A stretch of 33,601 bases of DNA from assembly GCA_021791495.1 (NCBI GenBank), contig JAJYWN010000076.1, positions 1 through 33,601 of the forward strand, in the 5' to 3' direction. The stretch is from Bacillota bacterium (GTDB taxonomy: Bacteria; Bacillota; Sulfobacillia; JAJYWN01). Below are positions 7,683-15,510 of the stretch, in pieces. The stretch's first letter is position 1. Every line of letters begins with the position of its first letter. The translations under genes were made by a program, and so were the position numbers. The notes under the pieces were generated by a model. That model was not told the DNA's origin, did not search any database, and saw only the letters and a list, made by a program, of their open reading frames with translations.

Positions 7683-9277
7683 TGGGCCTGCCCGTTTCCA
7701 CTCTGGTCAATTGCCGGAATCTGAGCGAGGGCATCGCCTCCGGCTGTTCTACGCTGGGGATCAGCCCCAAGGAGGCCTGGGTGCGGATCGTTGAGCGCCA
7801 CCAGACCGGGAATAGCGCTCCCCTGGTACTGGAGGTCCGGGCTCTCGACCGGGTCCCGGCGGTGGTTTCCGCCACTGCAGACTGGCACAAGATCGATATC
7901 TCCGAGGACGGGCTATCGGCTTCGCTGGTGTTGTACGGGAGCCCCTCGGGAGAACCGGGCACCCTTCCCACCGCCGATCAGGTCCACCAGGCTTTGACTG
8001 CCGCGGGAGTGGTCTTCGGCGTCGACGAAGAAGCCGTGGCCTCGGCCCTGGCCTTGTTCGAGCCCGGGAGGACCTCAGTGGTGGCGCGGGGCCGGGCGCC
8101 CCGGAACGGGGTGGGGAGCCGGTTGCAGTTGGCCGTGGAAGGAAACTCCGCGCTGCCGGCCCGGCTCTCCCAGGCACAGGACAGCGAGGACTACCGTCCG
8201 TTCGGGCTGGGCACCGGCGTGGTGGAGGGGCAGCTTCTGGCCACCGTCCTACCGCCGGACCCCGGAGAGGACGGCTGCGCCGTCACGGGCGAGAGCCTAC
8301 CGGCGAGGTCGTCCGGCCCCCTCGCCTGGTCCGCCGGGGCCAACACCGTCGTGTCCGACGACGGCAAGGAAGTACGCGCCGCCACCGGCGGCCTCATGTG
8401 TTACGAGGACGGGGTGCTTTCGGTCGAAGCGGTGCTGAGGATCTCCGGTGATGTGGAGTTCGCCGCGGGGCCCATAACGTCGCCCGGCTCCATCATTGTC
8501 GAAGGAAACGTCCAACCGGGTTCGGCCGTGACCGCCGGCGCCGATTTGGTCATCCTGGGCCTGGCCGAAGGTGCTGCCTTAGAGGCCGGCGGTAACCTCA
8601 CCGTCCGGCAGGGGGTGAAGGGCGGCGGCAAGGGCCGTGTCAAGGCCGGCCAGGTCCTGGCAGCACGTTTCCTCGAAAACGTAGCGGCCGAGGCCGACGC
8701 CGATGTGGTGGCGGAAGCCATTTTGTCCAGTCGCGTGGTCGCGAGACGGAAGGTCCTGTGCCTTGAGGGGCGGGGTATGATCGCGGGTGGTTCGGTGCGG
8801 GCGAAGGACGAGGTCATCGTGAAGGTACTGGGTTCGCCCCTTCAGGTCACCACGGAGATCGACGTGGGCAACGATCCAGCCGTCCGCGAAAGGCTGGCCC
8901 AGGTGTCCGAGCAACTCCGCGAAGGCGAGGCCACGCTGCCGAAGATCGAGCAAGCCCTGGCGCTCTTCCGGGAAGGGGCTCAACGCGGTACCCTGAGCGA
9001 GAGCCAGAAGGCCACCAACCTACGCCTTGCGCGCCAGCGTTTGGACCTCCTCCGGCGCCAGCAGGAACTGAACGCGGAGAGAAAGGCCCTGGAAGAGGAG
9101 ATGGCGCGCATGAAACGGGGGCGGGTCATCGCCCGCGAAGCTCTGCACCCCGGCGTCCGGTTGGTCCTGGGAAAGGCCACGTGGGAGTCGAAAGACTCCC
9201 GACCTGGCTGCACCCTGGCCTTGGATGATGGTGGGCTGGTATCGTGTGGTCCCGCGCCCGACCCGGCGCGACCCTAA
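7682..9277 (+). CDS. fapA: FapA/DUF342 family protein
   Basis: 531 residues. FapA/DUF342 proteins have a central right-handed beta-helix and a C-terminal coiled coil. Members occur repeatedly in Bacillota motility operons next to the sigma-28 gene, and their biochemical role is poorly defined. Visible here: an N-terminal domain, then DGCAVTGESLPAR and the repeated short-beta pattern with many Gly/Val/Ala residues (ISGDVEFAAGPITSPGSIIV, VTAGADLVILG, GGNLTVRQGVKG). A charged coiled coil follows near residues 395-475 (REGEATLPKIEQALALFR, LDLLRRQQELNAERKALEEE), then a closing beta domain. Its ATG overlaps the sigma factor stop. Family assignment is firm. Function is not. Confidence 0.88.
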   Translation: MGLPVSTLVNCRNLSEGIASGCSTLGISPKEAWVRIVERHQTGNSAPLVLEVRALDRVPAVVSATADWHKIDISEDGLSASLVLYGSPSGEPGTLPTADQVHQALTAAGVVFGVDEEAVASALALFEPGRTSVVARGRAPRNGVGSRLQLAVEGNSALPARLSQAQDSEDYRPFGLGTGVVEGQLLATVLPPDPGEDGCAVTGESLPARSSGPLAWSAGANTVVSDDGKEVRAATGGLMCYEDGVLSVEAVLRISGDVEFAAGPITSPGSIIVEGNVQPGSAVTAGADLVILGLAEGAALEAGGNLTVRQGVKGGGKGRVKAGQVLAARFLENVAAEADADVVAEAILSSRVVARRKVLCLEGRGMIAGGSVRAKDEVIVKVLGSPLQVTTEIDVGNDPAVRERLAQVSEQLREGEATLPKIEQALALFREGAQRGTLSESQKATNLRLARQRLDLLRRQQELNAERKALEEEMARMKRGRVIAREALHPGVRLVLGKATWESKDSRPGCTLALDDGGLVSCGPAPDPARP

Positions 9278-9312
9278 ACCGGCCCCGAGGAAAGGATGAA
9301 GGGTGACCGGCT

Positions 9313-9672
9313 GTGTCTATGAAAAGCGTGGACTTCCAGACCGCTCTCCCGAAGGCATCGGAACTGGCCCGCACCGTGCAATCCCAAAACAAGGAAGGGG
9401 AAGCGGTCCAGGCCCACTTGGTCAGCCGGCTGGGGCAGCAGGTGTCCCAAAGAAACCGCCAGGTCACTTCGCTCCCGCAGGCGGAGGACCCACGGGTGGA
9501 GCCCCAGCGGTCCGGCGACGAAGGCGGGGGAGGACGGCGGCAGGGCGACGGCGAAGAGGGACGCGCCGCGGCGAAGGAGGCCCAGGCCACCGGGGAAGAG
9601 GAAGGCCGGGACCCTCATGGAGCGGCAGCAGGCGCCCACCTTCGGGGACACAAGTTAGACATCGTGGTTTAG
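9313..9672 (+). CDS. Small hydrophilic protein of the flagellar operon, function unknown
   Basis: 119 residues from the GTG at 9313; an ATG two codons later (9319) is equally possible. No membrane segment or catalytic motif is visible. The N-terminus (KSVDFQTALPKASELARTVQ) is amphipathic, with Gln/Arg-rich sequence after it. The middle is Glu/Gly/Arg-rich and probably disordered. The tail ends in GHKLDIVV. From memory, clostridial sigma-28/FapA neighbourhoods carry short genes with similar N-terminal and LDI-type C-terminal ends. I treat this as a conserved operon member on that basis and on its position, not on a known function. The coding frame fits the spacing between fapA and the swrB-like gene. 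Confidence 0.6.
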   Translation: MSMKSVDFQTALPKASELARTVQSQNKEGEAVQAHLVSRLGQQVSQRNRQVTSLPQAEDPRVEPQRSGDEGGGGRRQGDGEEGRAAAKEAQATGEEEGRDPHGAAAGAHLRGHKLDIVV

Positions 9673-9690
9673 CGGGAGGAATCAAGGAGG

Positions 9691-10353
9691 ATGAAACCGC
9701 AAACTGTCGTCATTGCGCTGGCGGTCGGCGTGCCGGCGGCCTGGGCTCTTTGGCAGGCTCTCAGGCAGCGGGCCACCCTGCGCGGCAAGGAAGCCGATCT
9801 GCGCCGGCGCGAAGAGGAACTGGTCGACCTGTCGGCCCGCCTCTCAGCCGCGTCCACCAAAGCTGTGGAGGAATTGGAGAGACGCAAGAGAGAACTAGCG
9901 GAGCTAATCTCCTTGTGCGACGAGCGTTTGGCCGAACTGCGGCGCCAATCGTCGGAGCGCCGGCCGGCCCGTCCGGGCCAGCTTCCGGCGGCGCCTCGGC
10001 CGGTCGCGGTGCCAGCACCGCATCCGGTCAACGTGCCCGCGCCGCCTCCGGCCGCTACCGCGGAGGAAACGGCGGCCGCGGCCACCCTTGAACCGGACGT
10101 TTCGGCCCGACGCGGCCCCGGCGGTGACGTGCTGGCCAGATACCGCCAGATCTACGATCTGGCCGACCGGGGTGTCGACTTAGCCGAAGTGGCCCGCCTG
10201 ACGAAGGCCGGCCGGAGTGAGGTCGAACTGGTCCTGGCCCTGCGGGCCGCCGATCTGGAGGTGGCCGCGGGCCTCACGCCGGCGCGTGCCCCGGCTCCGG
10301 CGGCCAACGGTGCCGTCCGCCGGCCTTCTCGCCGAGGAGGTGACCGGTCGTGA
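9691..10353 (+). CDS. SwrB-like membrane-anchored coiled-coil protein (DUF6115-type C-terminus)
   Basis: 220 residues. An N-terminal membrane segment (VVIALAVGVPAAWALW, residues about 5-20) is followed by a long charged helix predicted to coil (residues about 27-85). A Pro/Ala-rich linker comes next. The C-terminal motif is IYDLADRGVDLAEVARLTKAG followed by RSEVELVLALRAADLE, resembling the helix-turn-helix-like tail of SwrB/DUF6115 proteins. In Bacillus subtilis swrB follows sigD and promotes flagellar export-apparatus and basal-body assembly. Here the gene also lies downstream of sigma-28, with fapA and one small gene between. A GGGAGGA about 10 bases upstream supports the ATG. The stop overlaps the next GTG by 4 bp. 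Confidence 0.72.
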   Translation: MKPQTVVIALAVGVPAAWALWQALRQRATLRGKEADLRRREEELVDLSARLSAASTKAVEELERRKRELAELISLCDERLAELRRQSSERRPARPGQLPAAPRPVAVPAPHPVNVPAPPPAATAEETAAAATLEPDVSARRGPGGDVLARYRQIYDLADRGVDLAEVARLTKAGRSEVELVLALRAADLEVAAGLTPARAPAPAANGAVRRPSRRGGDRS

Positions 10354-11099
10354 TCCGCGGTCTCCTTGCCTCTCAGGCCGGCATGTTGTCCGAGCTTGAA
10401 CGCAGTGAGAAACTCAGCGCCGACCTGGCCAACCAGACTCTTCCTGGCTACCGCCGCCAGTTACCGGTCTTCGAGACTTTCGGTGAGAGCATGCTTTCGG
10501 CCTGGGCCGGCCGGTCGGTGTCGTCCGTCGGCTCCCTGGGGGGCGGTAGCCGGCTGGCCTTCACGGGATTGGCGCTTGAGGAAGGCACCGTGGAGGAGAC
10601 CGGCCACAACACGGACCTCACTCTTCTCTCCCAGGGTTTTCTGACCGTGAAGACCCCTTCCGGCCTGCGCTACACCCGCAACGGCAACTTGGCCCTGGCC
10701 GACGATGGCTCCTTGGTGACCGCGACCGGCATGCCCGTCCTGGGTCGGGGAGGCAACAGCATCAAACTGGCGGGAATAGACTTCAAGGTTACCCCCGCCG
10801 GCGAAGTGGTCGCGGGTGACCAAGTTGTCGACACCTTGGCCGTGGTCCGTTTCGATGACGACCAAGCGCTGGTCCACGAAAGTGATGGACTGTATACCCC
10901 CACTTCTCGGGCCGGACAAGCCCGCCCGGCCGCTGAGGTCGTTTTCCGGCAGGGTGCCTTGGAGGAGTCAAACGTCAATCCCATCATAACCATGATGAGC
11001 ATGATGGCAGCCATGCGGGCCTATGAAGCTAACCAGAAAGCCCTGTCGGCCCAGGATGATATCCTGGGCAAGGCGGTCAACGAGATTGGGAGGGTCTGA
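10350..11099 (+). CDS. flgF: Flagellar basal-body rod protein, FlgF/FlgG family (FlhO-like)
   Basis: 249 residues. Rod proteins of this family are exported through the gate and link the MS ring to the hook. The N-terminal coiled region has LASQAGMLSELERSEKLSADLANQT then GYRRQ, a variant of the usual ANxNTxGY motif (the NT pair is displaced). A middle flagellar beta domain carries GFLTVKTPSGLRYTRNGNLALADDG (residues about 95-119). The C-terminal motif is LEESNVNPIITMMSMMAAMRAYEANQK with a terminal helix. Two related genes in tandem match the flhO-flhP arrangement of Bacillus. Which is the FlgF or FlgG equivalent is not certain. Confidence 0.88.
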   Translation: MIRGLLASQAGMLSELERSEKLSADLANQTLPGYRRQLPVFETFGESMLSAWAGRSVSSVGSLGGGSRLAFTGLALEEGTVEETGHNTDLTLLSQGFLTVKTPSGLRYTRNGNLALADDGSLVTATGMPVLGRGGNSIKLAGIDFKVTPAGEVVAGDQVVDTLAVVRFDDDQALVHESDGLYTPTSRAGQARPAAEVVFRQGALEESNVNPIITMMSMMAAMRAYEANQKALSAQDDILGKAVNEIGRV

Positions 11100-11101
11100 C
11101 T

Positions 11102-11959
11102 GTGTTGGAGTCCATCGGGGCCGCCATGGAACGGCTCATAACCTATCAAGACAAGGTGGAGGCCATCGCCCGAAATATCGCCAACACCGGTACTTTCGGT
11201 TACCGGTCCATCGACGCGCGGTTCCGGTCCACCTTCCGCCACGCCTTCACGGAGGCATCGGCGTCCGGTTCACCGGCGCCTTCCCGAGCGCCCGGAGATG
11301 CGTCCGGCGCGCCGTCGGCCGCCGGAGCTATCTCGGCGGCGGAGGCGCTGGACATGGGCGCCTTGGCCCTGCCCCGACTGCAGGTGGAAGGCCAGCTGGT
11401 AGAGACTGGGCGGAACACCGATTTCGCCCTGCGTGGCGACGGTTTCTTCACGGTCCGCGCCCCCGACGGACAGACGTTCTACACTCGGGACGGACGCTTC
11501 TCTGTGGACGGCGAGGGCCGCCTGGTCACCGACTCCGGTGGGTTGGTGGAGCTGGACTGGTCCGGTGGCGAACAGGACCTGACCGGGAAGTCTTTCCGGA
11601 TCGACCGGAAGGGGTCCCTCATTCTCGATGGACAACCCGCCGGCCCTTCAGGAGGGCCGACGGGGACCGGAGAGACCGTCGTCGCCCGCCTGCGCCTGGC
11701 CACCTTTGACCGGCCCGAGGGGTTGAAGAGCGAAGCCGGAGTCAACTTCGCCGCCACCGCGGCCTCGGGCGCCGCCCGTCCGGCAACGGCCGATGGCGTC
11801 AAGCTTGAGGTCATTCAGGGTTTCCTGGAGTCGTCGAACGTGGATGTCATCGGGGATATGACAGACCTCTTGGCGGCGCAGCGCTCCTACGAGATGGTGC
11901 TGAGGGCCATCCAGCAGACCGACGCCATGATGGGCTTGGCCAATAACATCCGGAGGTGA
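11102..11959 (+). CDS. flgG: Flagellar rod protein, FlgG/FlgF family (FlhP-like)
   Basis: 285 residues, paralogous to the preceding gene. The N-terminus is IGAAMERLITYQDKVEAIARNIANTGTFGYRS, with the IANTxTFGY form of the rod-protein motif. The central domain has DFALRGDGFFTVRAPDG and FYTRDGRFSVDGEGRLVT. The C-terminus has FLESSNVDVIGDMTDLLAAQRSYEM and a final helix. An Ala/Ser/Pro-rich insert sits near residues 55-85. It starts at GTG 11102 (TTG at 11105 is also possible), two bases after the preceding stop. As a rod or proximal-hook protein it would be exported before the hook-length switch made by FlhB. Confidence 0.88.
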   Translation: MLESIGAAMERLITYQDKVEAIARNIANTGTFGYRSIDARFRSTFRHAFTEASASGSPAPSRAPGDASGAPSAAGAISAAEALDMGALALPRLQVEGQLVETGRNTDFALRGDGFFTVRAPDGQTFYTRDGRFSVDGEGRLVTDSGGLVELDWSGGEQDLTGKSFRIDRKGSLILDGQPAGPSGGPTGTGETVVARLRLATFDRPEGLKSEAGVNFAATAASGAARPATADGVKLEVIQGFLESSNVDVIGDMTDLLAAQRSYEMVLRAIQQTDAMMGLANNIRR

Positions 11960-11968
11960 TGCGGAGTC

Positions 11969-12250
11969 ATGATGTCGCCCTTGACGTCACCTGTATCCTC
12001 TGTGCCCGGTGCGACGCGGCCCGTGGCGGCCGGAACCGTGGCTGCTGGAACCGTGGGCTATCAGCGCAAGGAAGCCACCCAGGCCTTCGTGGCCGAGCTT
12101 CTGCGCGCGGTGGAGAAGGAGTGGCTCGGGTCCCTGCATCTTCCCCAGGACGTGTCCTGGGCCGCTGAAGGTGTCATGGCCCGCGAAATGGCGAAAGCCC
12201 TGGCACCGGACCTAATGCCGAAACTGTTCCCTTCAGACAGAAAGTCCTAA
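11969..12250 (+). CDS. Rod-binding protein, FlgJ N-terminal-like, short form
   Basis: 93 residues. A variable N-terminus is followed by KEATQAFVAELLRAVEKEWLG and a helix ending GVMAREMAKALAPDLMPKLF. This matches the helical rod-binding module found at the start of FlgJ (an F-x-x-x-x-L-L-x-x-x helix and an M-x-x-x-M-A-x-A-L helix). There is no peptidoglycan hydrolase domain, as is usual for the single-domain Bacillota version. The location directly after the two rod genes supports a rod-assembly role. GGAGGTGATGCGG precedes the ATG pair. The TAA stop overlaps the first bases of a sigma-28-like promoter, so this is probably the last gene of the first operon. Confidence 0.68.
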   Translation: MMSPLTSPVSSVPGATRPVAAGTVAAGTVGYQRKEATQAFVAELLRAVEKEWLGSLHLPQDVSWAAEGVMAREMAKALAPDLMPKLFPSDRKS

Positions 12251-12275
12251 ACTTTCCTAACGGATGTTTCGATAC
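12248..12275 (+). promoter_or_regulatory. Sigma-28-like promoter upstream of flgM
   Basis: TAAACTTT at 12248-12255 differs from the sigma-28 -35 consensus TAAAGTTT by one base. TTCGATAC at 12268-12275 keeps the CGATA core of GCCGATAA. The spacer is 12 bases where 11 is usual. It lies at the end of the rod-binding gene and about 40 bases before flgM, where a late promoter is expected. Matches were read by eye. Confidence 0.65.
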
Positions 12276-12314
12276 TGACTGCAGGGGATAGAACTTCCCC
12301 GGGGGGTGCTTGAG

Positions 12315-12665
12315 TTGAAGATTGATGCGCAGCAGACGAGCGGTCTGTTGCAGCCGGCCGGACGGAAACCTGGTCTGGACGAGGTCAAGGCGCCGAAGGG
12401 CCGGAAGCCGCAGGGTTTGGCGGAAAGCGTGACCTTGCCCGGTGATCCGGTGACGGCGCCAACAGAAGCCGATACCATCGTCTTCTCAGCTAAGGCCCGC
12501 GAGGTCCAGTTAGCCCGTAAGGTGGCCGAGGCGACCCCGGACGTGCGGCAGGAGAAAGTCGCCTCCTTGACCCAGCTCATTGCCGACGGACGCTACGACG
12601 TCCCCGCCGAGGATGTGGCCACGGCCATACTCCGGCAGGGCAGACCCGAACCCCCTCCCAAGTGA
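12315..12665 (+). CDS. flgM: Anti-sigma-28 factor FlgM
   Basis: FlgM binds and inhibits sigma-28 until it is exported through the completed hook-basal body. The C-terminal half has the conserved sigma-binding helices: DTIVFSAKAREVQLARKVAE, then TPDVRQEKVASLTQLIADGRYDV and AEDVATAILR. The TTG start at 12315 is preferred over GTG 12306. It gives the usual MKI opening, and the G-run at 12301-12306 sits 8 bases upstream. 116 residues, slightly long for FlgM; the extra lies in an N-terminal Lys/Gly/Pro-rich, probably disordered stretch. The upstream sigma-28-like promoter implies autoregulatory coupling. Confidence 0.9.
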   Translation: MKIDAQQTSGLLQPAGRKPGLDEVKAPKGRKPQGLAESVTLPGDPVTAPTEADTIVFSAKAREVQLARKVAEATPDVRQEKVASLTQLIADGRYDVPAEDVATAILRQGRPEPPPK

Positions 12666-12698
12666 GGACTATCACAAAAACCTATAGGATGGGACTAC

Positions 12699-13049
12699 AT
12701 GAAGACGGTGTTGCCGGTAGAGGAAAGCCTGATGGATCTCATCTCCAAAGCCTCGGCGCGCTGGGCCAAGTGCCTTTCCGAGGGAAACCCGGCCGATATT
12801 CTGGCCGCTTCCCAGGAGATGGCGGAATTCGTCGTGGCCTTGGCGGCGCCGGGCGCCAACGCCGCCTCCGCGGGCCGGTTCCTTGACGTCCAGTCTACCT
12901 GCAAGTCCCTGCTCAAAGTAGCTAACGGTGGCGACGCGCTCTGTTCCGCCTTAGCGGACATGATAGCCCGACGCGAGGGGACACAGGTTTACGGCCCCTC
13001 GGGCACGGTGCGCCAGAAGGAATCTCGCGCCAGCCGCGCCAGCGCTTAA
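12699..13049 (+). CDS. flgN: FlgN-like chaperone for hook-associated proteins
   Basis: 116 residues, largely helical: N-terminal VEESLMDLISKASARWAKCLSEG, a central helix with EMAEFVVALAAPG, and a basic tail. FlgN chaperones FlgK and FlgL to the export gate. Sequence similarity to characterised FlgN is weak by eye. The call rests on size, helical character and the position between flgM and flgK, its usual site in Bacillota. ATG at 12699 with AGGATGG about 6 bases upstream. It could instead be an unrelated small operon protein, but the gene context is strong. Confidence 0.65.
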   Translation: MKTVLPVEESLMDLISKASARWAKCLSEGNPADILAASQEMAEFVVALAAPGANAASAGRFLDVQSTCKSLLKVANGGDALCSALADMIARREGTQVYGPSGTVRQKESRASRASA

Positions 13050-13083
13050 CGGACGCACCACACTCGCCAAGGAGGGTGAGAGG

Positions 13084-14490
13084 ATGCGGAGTACATTCGG
13101 CGGCCTCGAGACCGCGAGCCGGTCCCTGGCCGCACAACAGGCGGCCATGGATCTGGCCGCCCATAACCTTGCCAACGTGAACACTCCCGGCTACACGCGC
13201 CAATCCGTTCGTCTGACCCCAATGGCCGGGGCCGGCTTGGTCACCGGAGCGGCCGGTCGACCGGCCGATAGCATTGGGGGAGGGGTGGATGTGACCGGAA
13301 TCGTGCGCATCCGCGAAGCCTTCCTCGACCGGCAGGCCCGTGACACGGCGGCGACCGGTTCATCCTGGAAGAGCCGCCGCGACACTCTTTCAAGGGTAGA
13401 AACCATCTTCGGGGAGCCCTCCGATAACGGTCTGGCGGCCCAGTTACAGGAGTTCTGGAACGCCTGGGGTGAAGTGGCCGCCCATCCTTCGCTGGCCTCC
13501 GCCCGGTCCGCTCTGCGCGGGACGGCTGGGACCATGGCTTCCACTTTCCGCCGCATCGCCGCCGGCCTGTCTGAAAACCGGGCCGCTCTGGACAACAGCT
13601 TCCGCGCTCTTGCGTCCGAAGTCAACAACGCCGTCTCCCGCATCTCTGATCTGAACAGGAAAATCATGACCTCCACCGTCTCGAACCTGCCGGCAGGAGA
13701 TCTGGAAGACGCCCGTGACCTGTTGGCGGACCGCCTCAGCGCCTTGACGGGTGCCCGTGTGACCACCGAGAGCGACGGTTCCATGCGCGTCTTCATCGGC
13801 GGGACGGAACTGGTGGGCTCCTACACCTTCCAGACCATCAACATTACCGATGATGCCGCCAACGGCAACCTGGCCAAAGCAACTTGGGCCAATGGCGGCC
13901 AGGATGTGACCGGGCTGGGCGGAGAGATGGCGGCCTTGCTGACCCTGCGGGACGGCGATCTACCGTCTTTGGGGACCGAGATCGATGCCCTGGTGGCCTC
14001 GGTGGTCGCCCAGACCAACGCCCCTCACCAAGCGGGGTTCGGCCTCGATGGGGTCTCCGGCAGGGATTTCTTCGACCCGGTCGGCACCACCGCCGCCACC
14101 ATCGACCTTTCGGACGCGGTCAAAGCGGACTCTTCTGTCATCGCCGCTTCGGTCTCGGGCGAAGTGGGAGACGGCGCCAATGCCTCCGCCATCGCCGCTC
14201 TGGGAAGCCAGGAGATCACTGCCGGGTCCAAACCGGGTGACTACTATGCCGGTGTCCTCTCAGAACTCGGTACATCCGTGGCGGAGGCCACCAATGAGAC
14301 GGACACTTTCGACGCCCTTGGACGCCAGATCGAGAACCAGCGGGCCACCGTCTCCGGCGTGTCTCCGGACGAAGAGATGATCGACCTCATGCGGTACCAG
14401 CGTGCCTACCAGGCCGCCGCCCGCGTCCTGACAACGTTGGACGAAGCTCTGGACACGCTGATCAACCGCCTGGGCGCGGTGGGTCGCTAG
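13084..14490 (+). CDS. flgK: Flagellar hook-associated protein 1, FlgK
   Basis: FlgK is the first junction protein between hook and filament. 468 residues, a little shorter than Bacillus FlgK. The N-terminus (FGGLETASRSLAAQQAAMDLAAHNLANVNTPGYTRQ, residues 5-40) holds the conserved ANxNTPGYxRQ motif. The following region has GGGVDVTGIVRIREAFLDRQAR. The C-terminus has EEMIDLMRYQRAYQAAARVLTTLDEALDTLIN, the standard exported-axial-protein helix. The middle is the variable outer domain. A strong ribosome-binding site (AAGGAGGGTGAGAGG) precedes the ATG. Confidence 0.97.
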   Translation: MRSTFGGLETASRSLAAQQAAMDLAAHNLANVNTPGYTRQSVRLTPMAGAGLVTGAAGRPADSIGGGVDVTGIVRIREAFLDRQARDTAATGSSWKSRRDTLSRVETIFGEPSDNGLAAQLQEFWNAWGEVAAHPSLASARSALRGTAGTMASTFRRIAAGLSENRAALDNSFRALASEVNNAVSRISDLNRKIMTSTVSNLPAGDLEDARDLLADRLSALTGARVTTESDGSMRVFIGGTELVGSYTFQTINITDDAANGNLAKATWANGGQDVTGLGGEMAALLTLRDGDLPSLGTEIDALVASVVAQTNAPHQAGFGLDGVSGRDFFDPVGTTAATIDLSDAVKADSSVIAASVSGEVGDGANASAIAALGSQEITAGSKPGDYYAGVLSELGTSVAEATNETDTFDALGRQIENQRATVSGVSPDEEMIDLMRYQRAYQAAARVLTTLDEALDTLINRLGAVGR

Positions 14491-14515
14491 ACTAGTAGCC
14501 GGGAGGTTGAAGTAG

Positions 14516-15412
14516 ATGCGCGTCACCCCCACAACCATGATGAATAACCTGGTCGCCAATCTTCAGGCGACACAGAAGTCCATGGACCAGCTCCAGCAGG
14601 AAGTCAGCACAGGCCGCCGTATCCTGGCGGTCTCCGACGACCCCAGTGCCGCCTCCCGTGTCATGTGGTACAGGTCGGCTCTGCTTGAGATGAGCCGGTA
14701 CAAGAATAACCAGGACACCGCCACCTCGGCTCTGGAAACCGTGGAAACCGCACTGAACCAGGTGGAATCGGCCTTGACGCGGGCCAAGGAAATCGCCGTG
14801 GCCGGCGCCAACTCTGTTCAGCCGCAGGCGTCCCGCGACGCCATGGCGACGGAAATCGGGCAGATCCTCGATCACTTGGTTGCGGTGGGGAACATCTATG
14901 ATGGCGAACGGTTCATCTTCGCCGGGAACCGCAGCCAGACGAAGCCCTTTTCGGCTGTCGGAAGCCCGCCCACGGCCGTCAGCTACCTCGGCGACGCCGG
15001 TGCCCACGAACTGCAGATCGGCCCTGGGGAGACGCTTCAGGTGAACCTCGTCGGCGGCGATGTCTTCACCGGGGCGGGAAACCCTGTGGACGTGCTCATG
15101 GCGTTGCGCGGCGACCTCCTGGCGGGACGGGTACCCGACATCTCCTCCAGCCGTCTGGCCGAGATCGACGCGGCCCTGGACAAGGTCCTGGCTACTACCG
15201 CCGATGTCGGGGCCAGACAGAACCGCGTGGAATCATCCCGCACGGCTCTGGCCGACCAGGAACACCGGTTGGCGGTGATCCTGGACCGCGAGGAGAGCGC
15301 CGACATCGTAGAAGTGACGGCCCGTCTCAAGATCGCCGAGCAGAACCAGCAGATCGCGCTGGCCACCACGGCGAAGCTGATACGGTCGACGCTCATCGAT
15401 TACCTGGCCTAG
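14516..15412 (+). CDS. flgL: Flagellar hook-associated protein 3, FlgL
   Basis: FlgL is the second hook-filament junction protein, related to flagellin. 298 residues. The N-terminus has MRVTPTTMMNNLVANLQATQ and VSTGRRILAVSDDPSAASRVM, which is the FlgL signature. The helix with ALETVETALNQVESALTRAKEIAV follows. NIYDGERFIFAGNRSQTKPF sits near residues 131-150. The C-terminus has VGARQNRVESSRTALADQE and a closing helix ending TLIDYLA. GGGAGGTTGAAGTAG precedes the ATG. It is likely cotranscribed with flgK from the flgM promoter. Confidence 0.97.
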   Translation: MRVTPTTMMNNLVANLQATQKSMDQLQQEVSTGRRILAVSDDPSAASRVMWYRSALLEMSRYKNNQDTATSALETVETALNQVESALTRAKEIAVAGANSVQPQASRDAMATEIGQILDHLVAVGNIYDGERFIFAGNRSQTKPFSAVGSPPTAVSYLGDAGAHELQIGPGETLQVNLVGGDVFTGAGNPVDVLMALRGDLLAGRVPDISSSRLAEIDAALDKVLATTADVGARQNRVESSRTALADQEHRLAVILDREESADIVEVTARLKIAEQNQQIALATTAKLIRSTLIDYLA

Positions 15413-15510
15413 GCCGGGGCGTAGCCTCTACCCCGCTGTTTGCGGCCGGGGCGCAACCAGGACCCGCGCTAGCTGGGCTTTCAATTCTGTCGAAGGTGGT
15501 GCAGGGACCG

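Noticed and set aside
10350-11959. The two rod-type genes considered as a recent duplication
   Set aside because: The proteins differ in length, motif details and inserts; paired FlgF/FlgG-type genes are normal.
12306-12314. GTG start for flgM
   Set aside because: It overlaps the only good ribosome-binding G-run; TTG 12315 gives the usual MKI opening.
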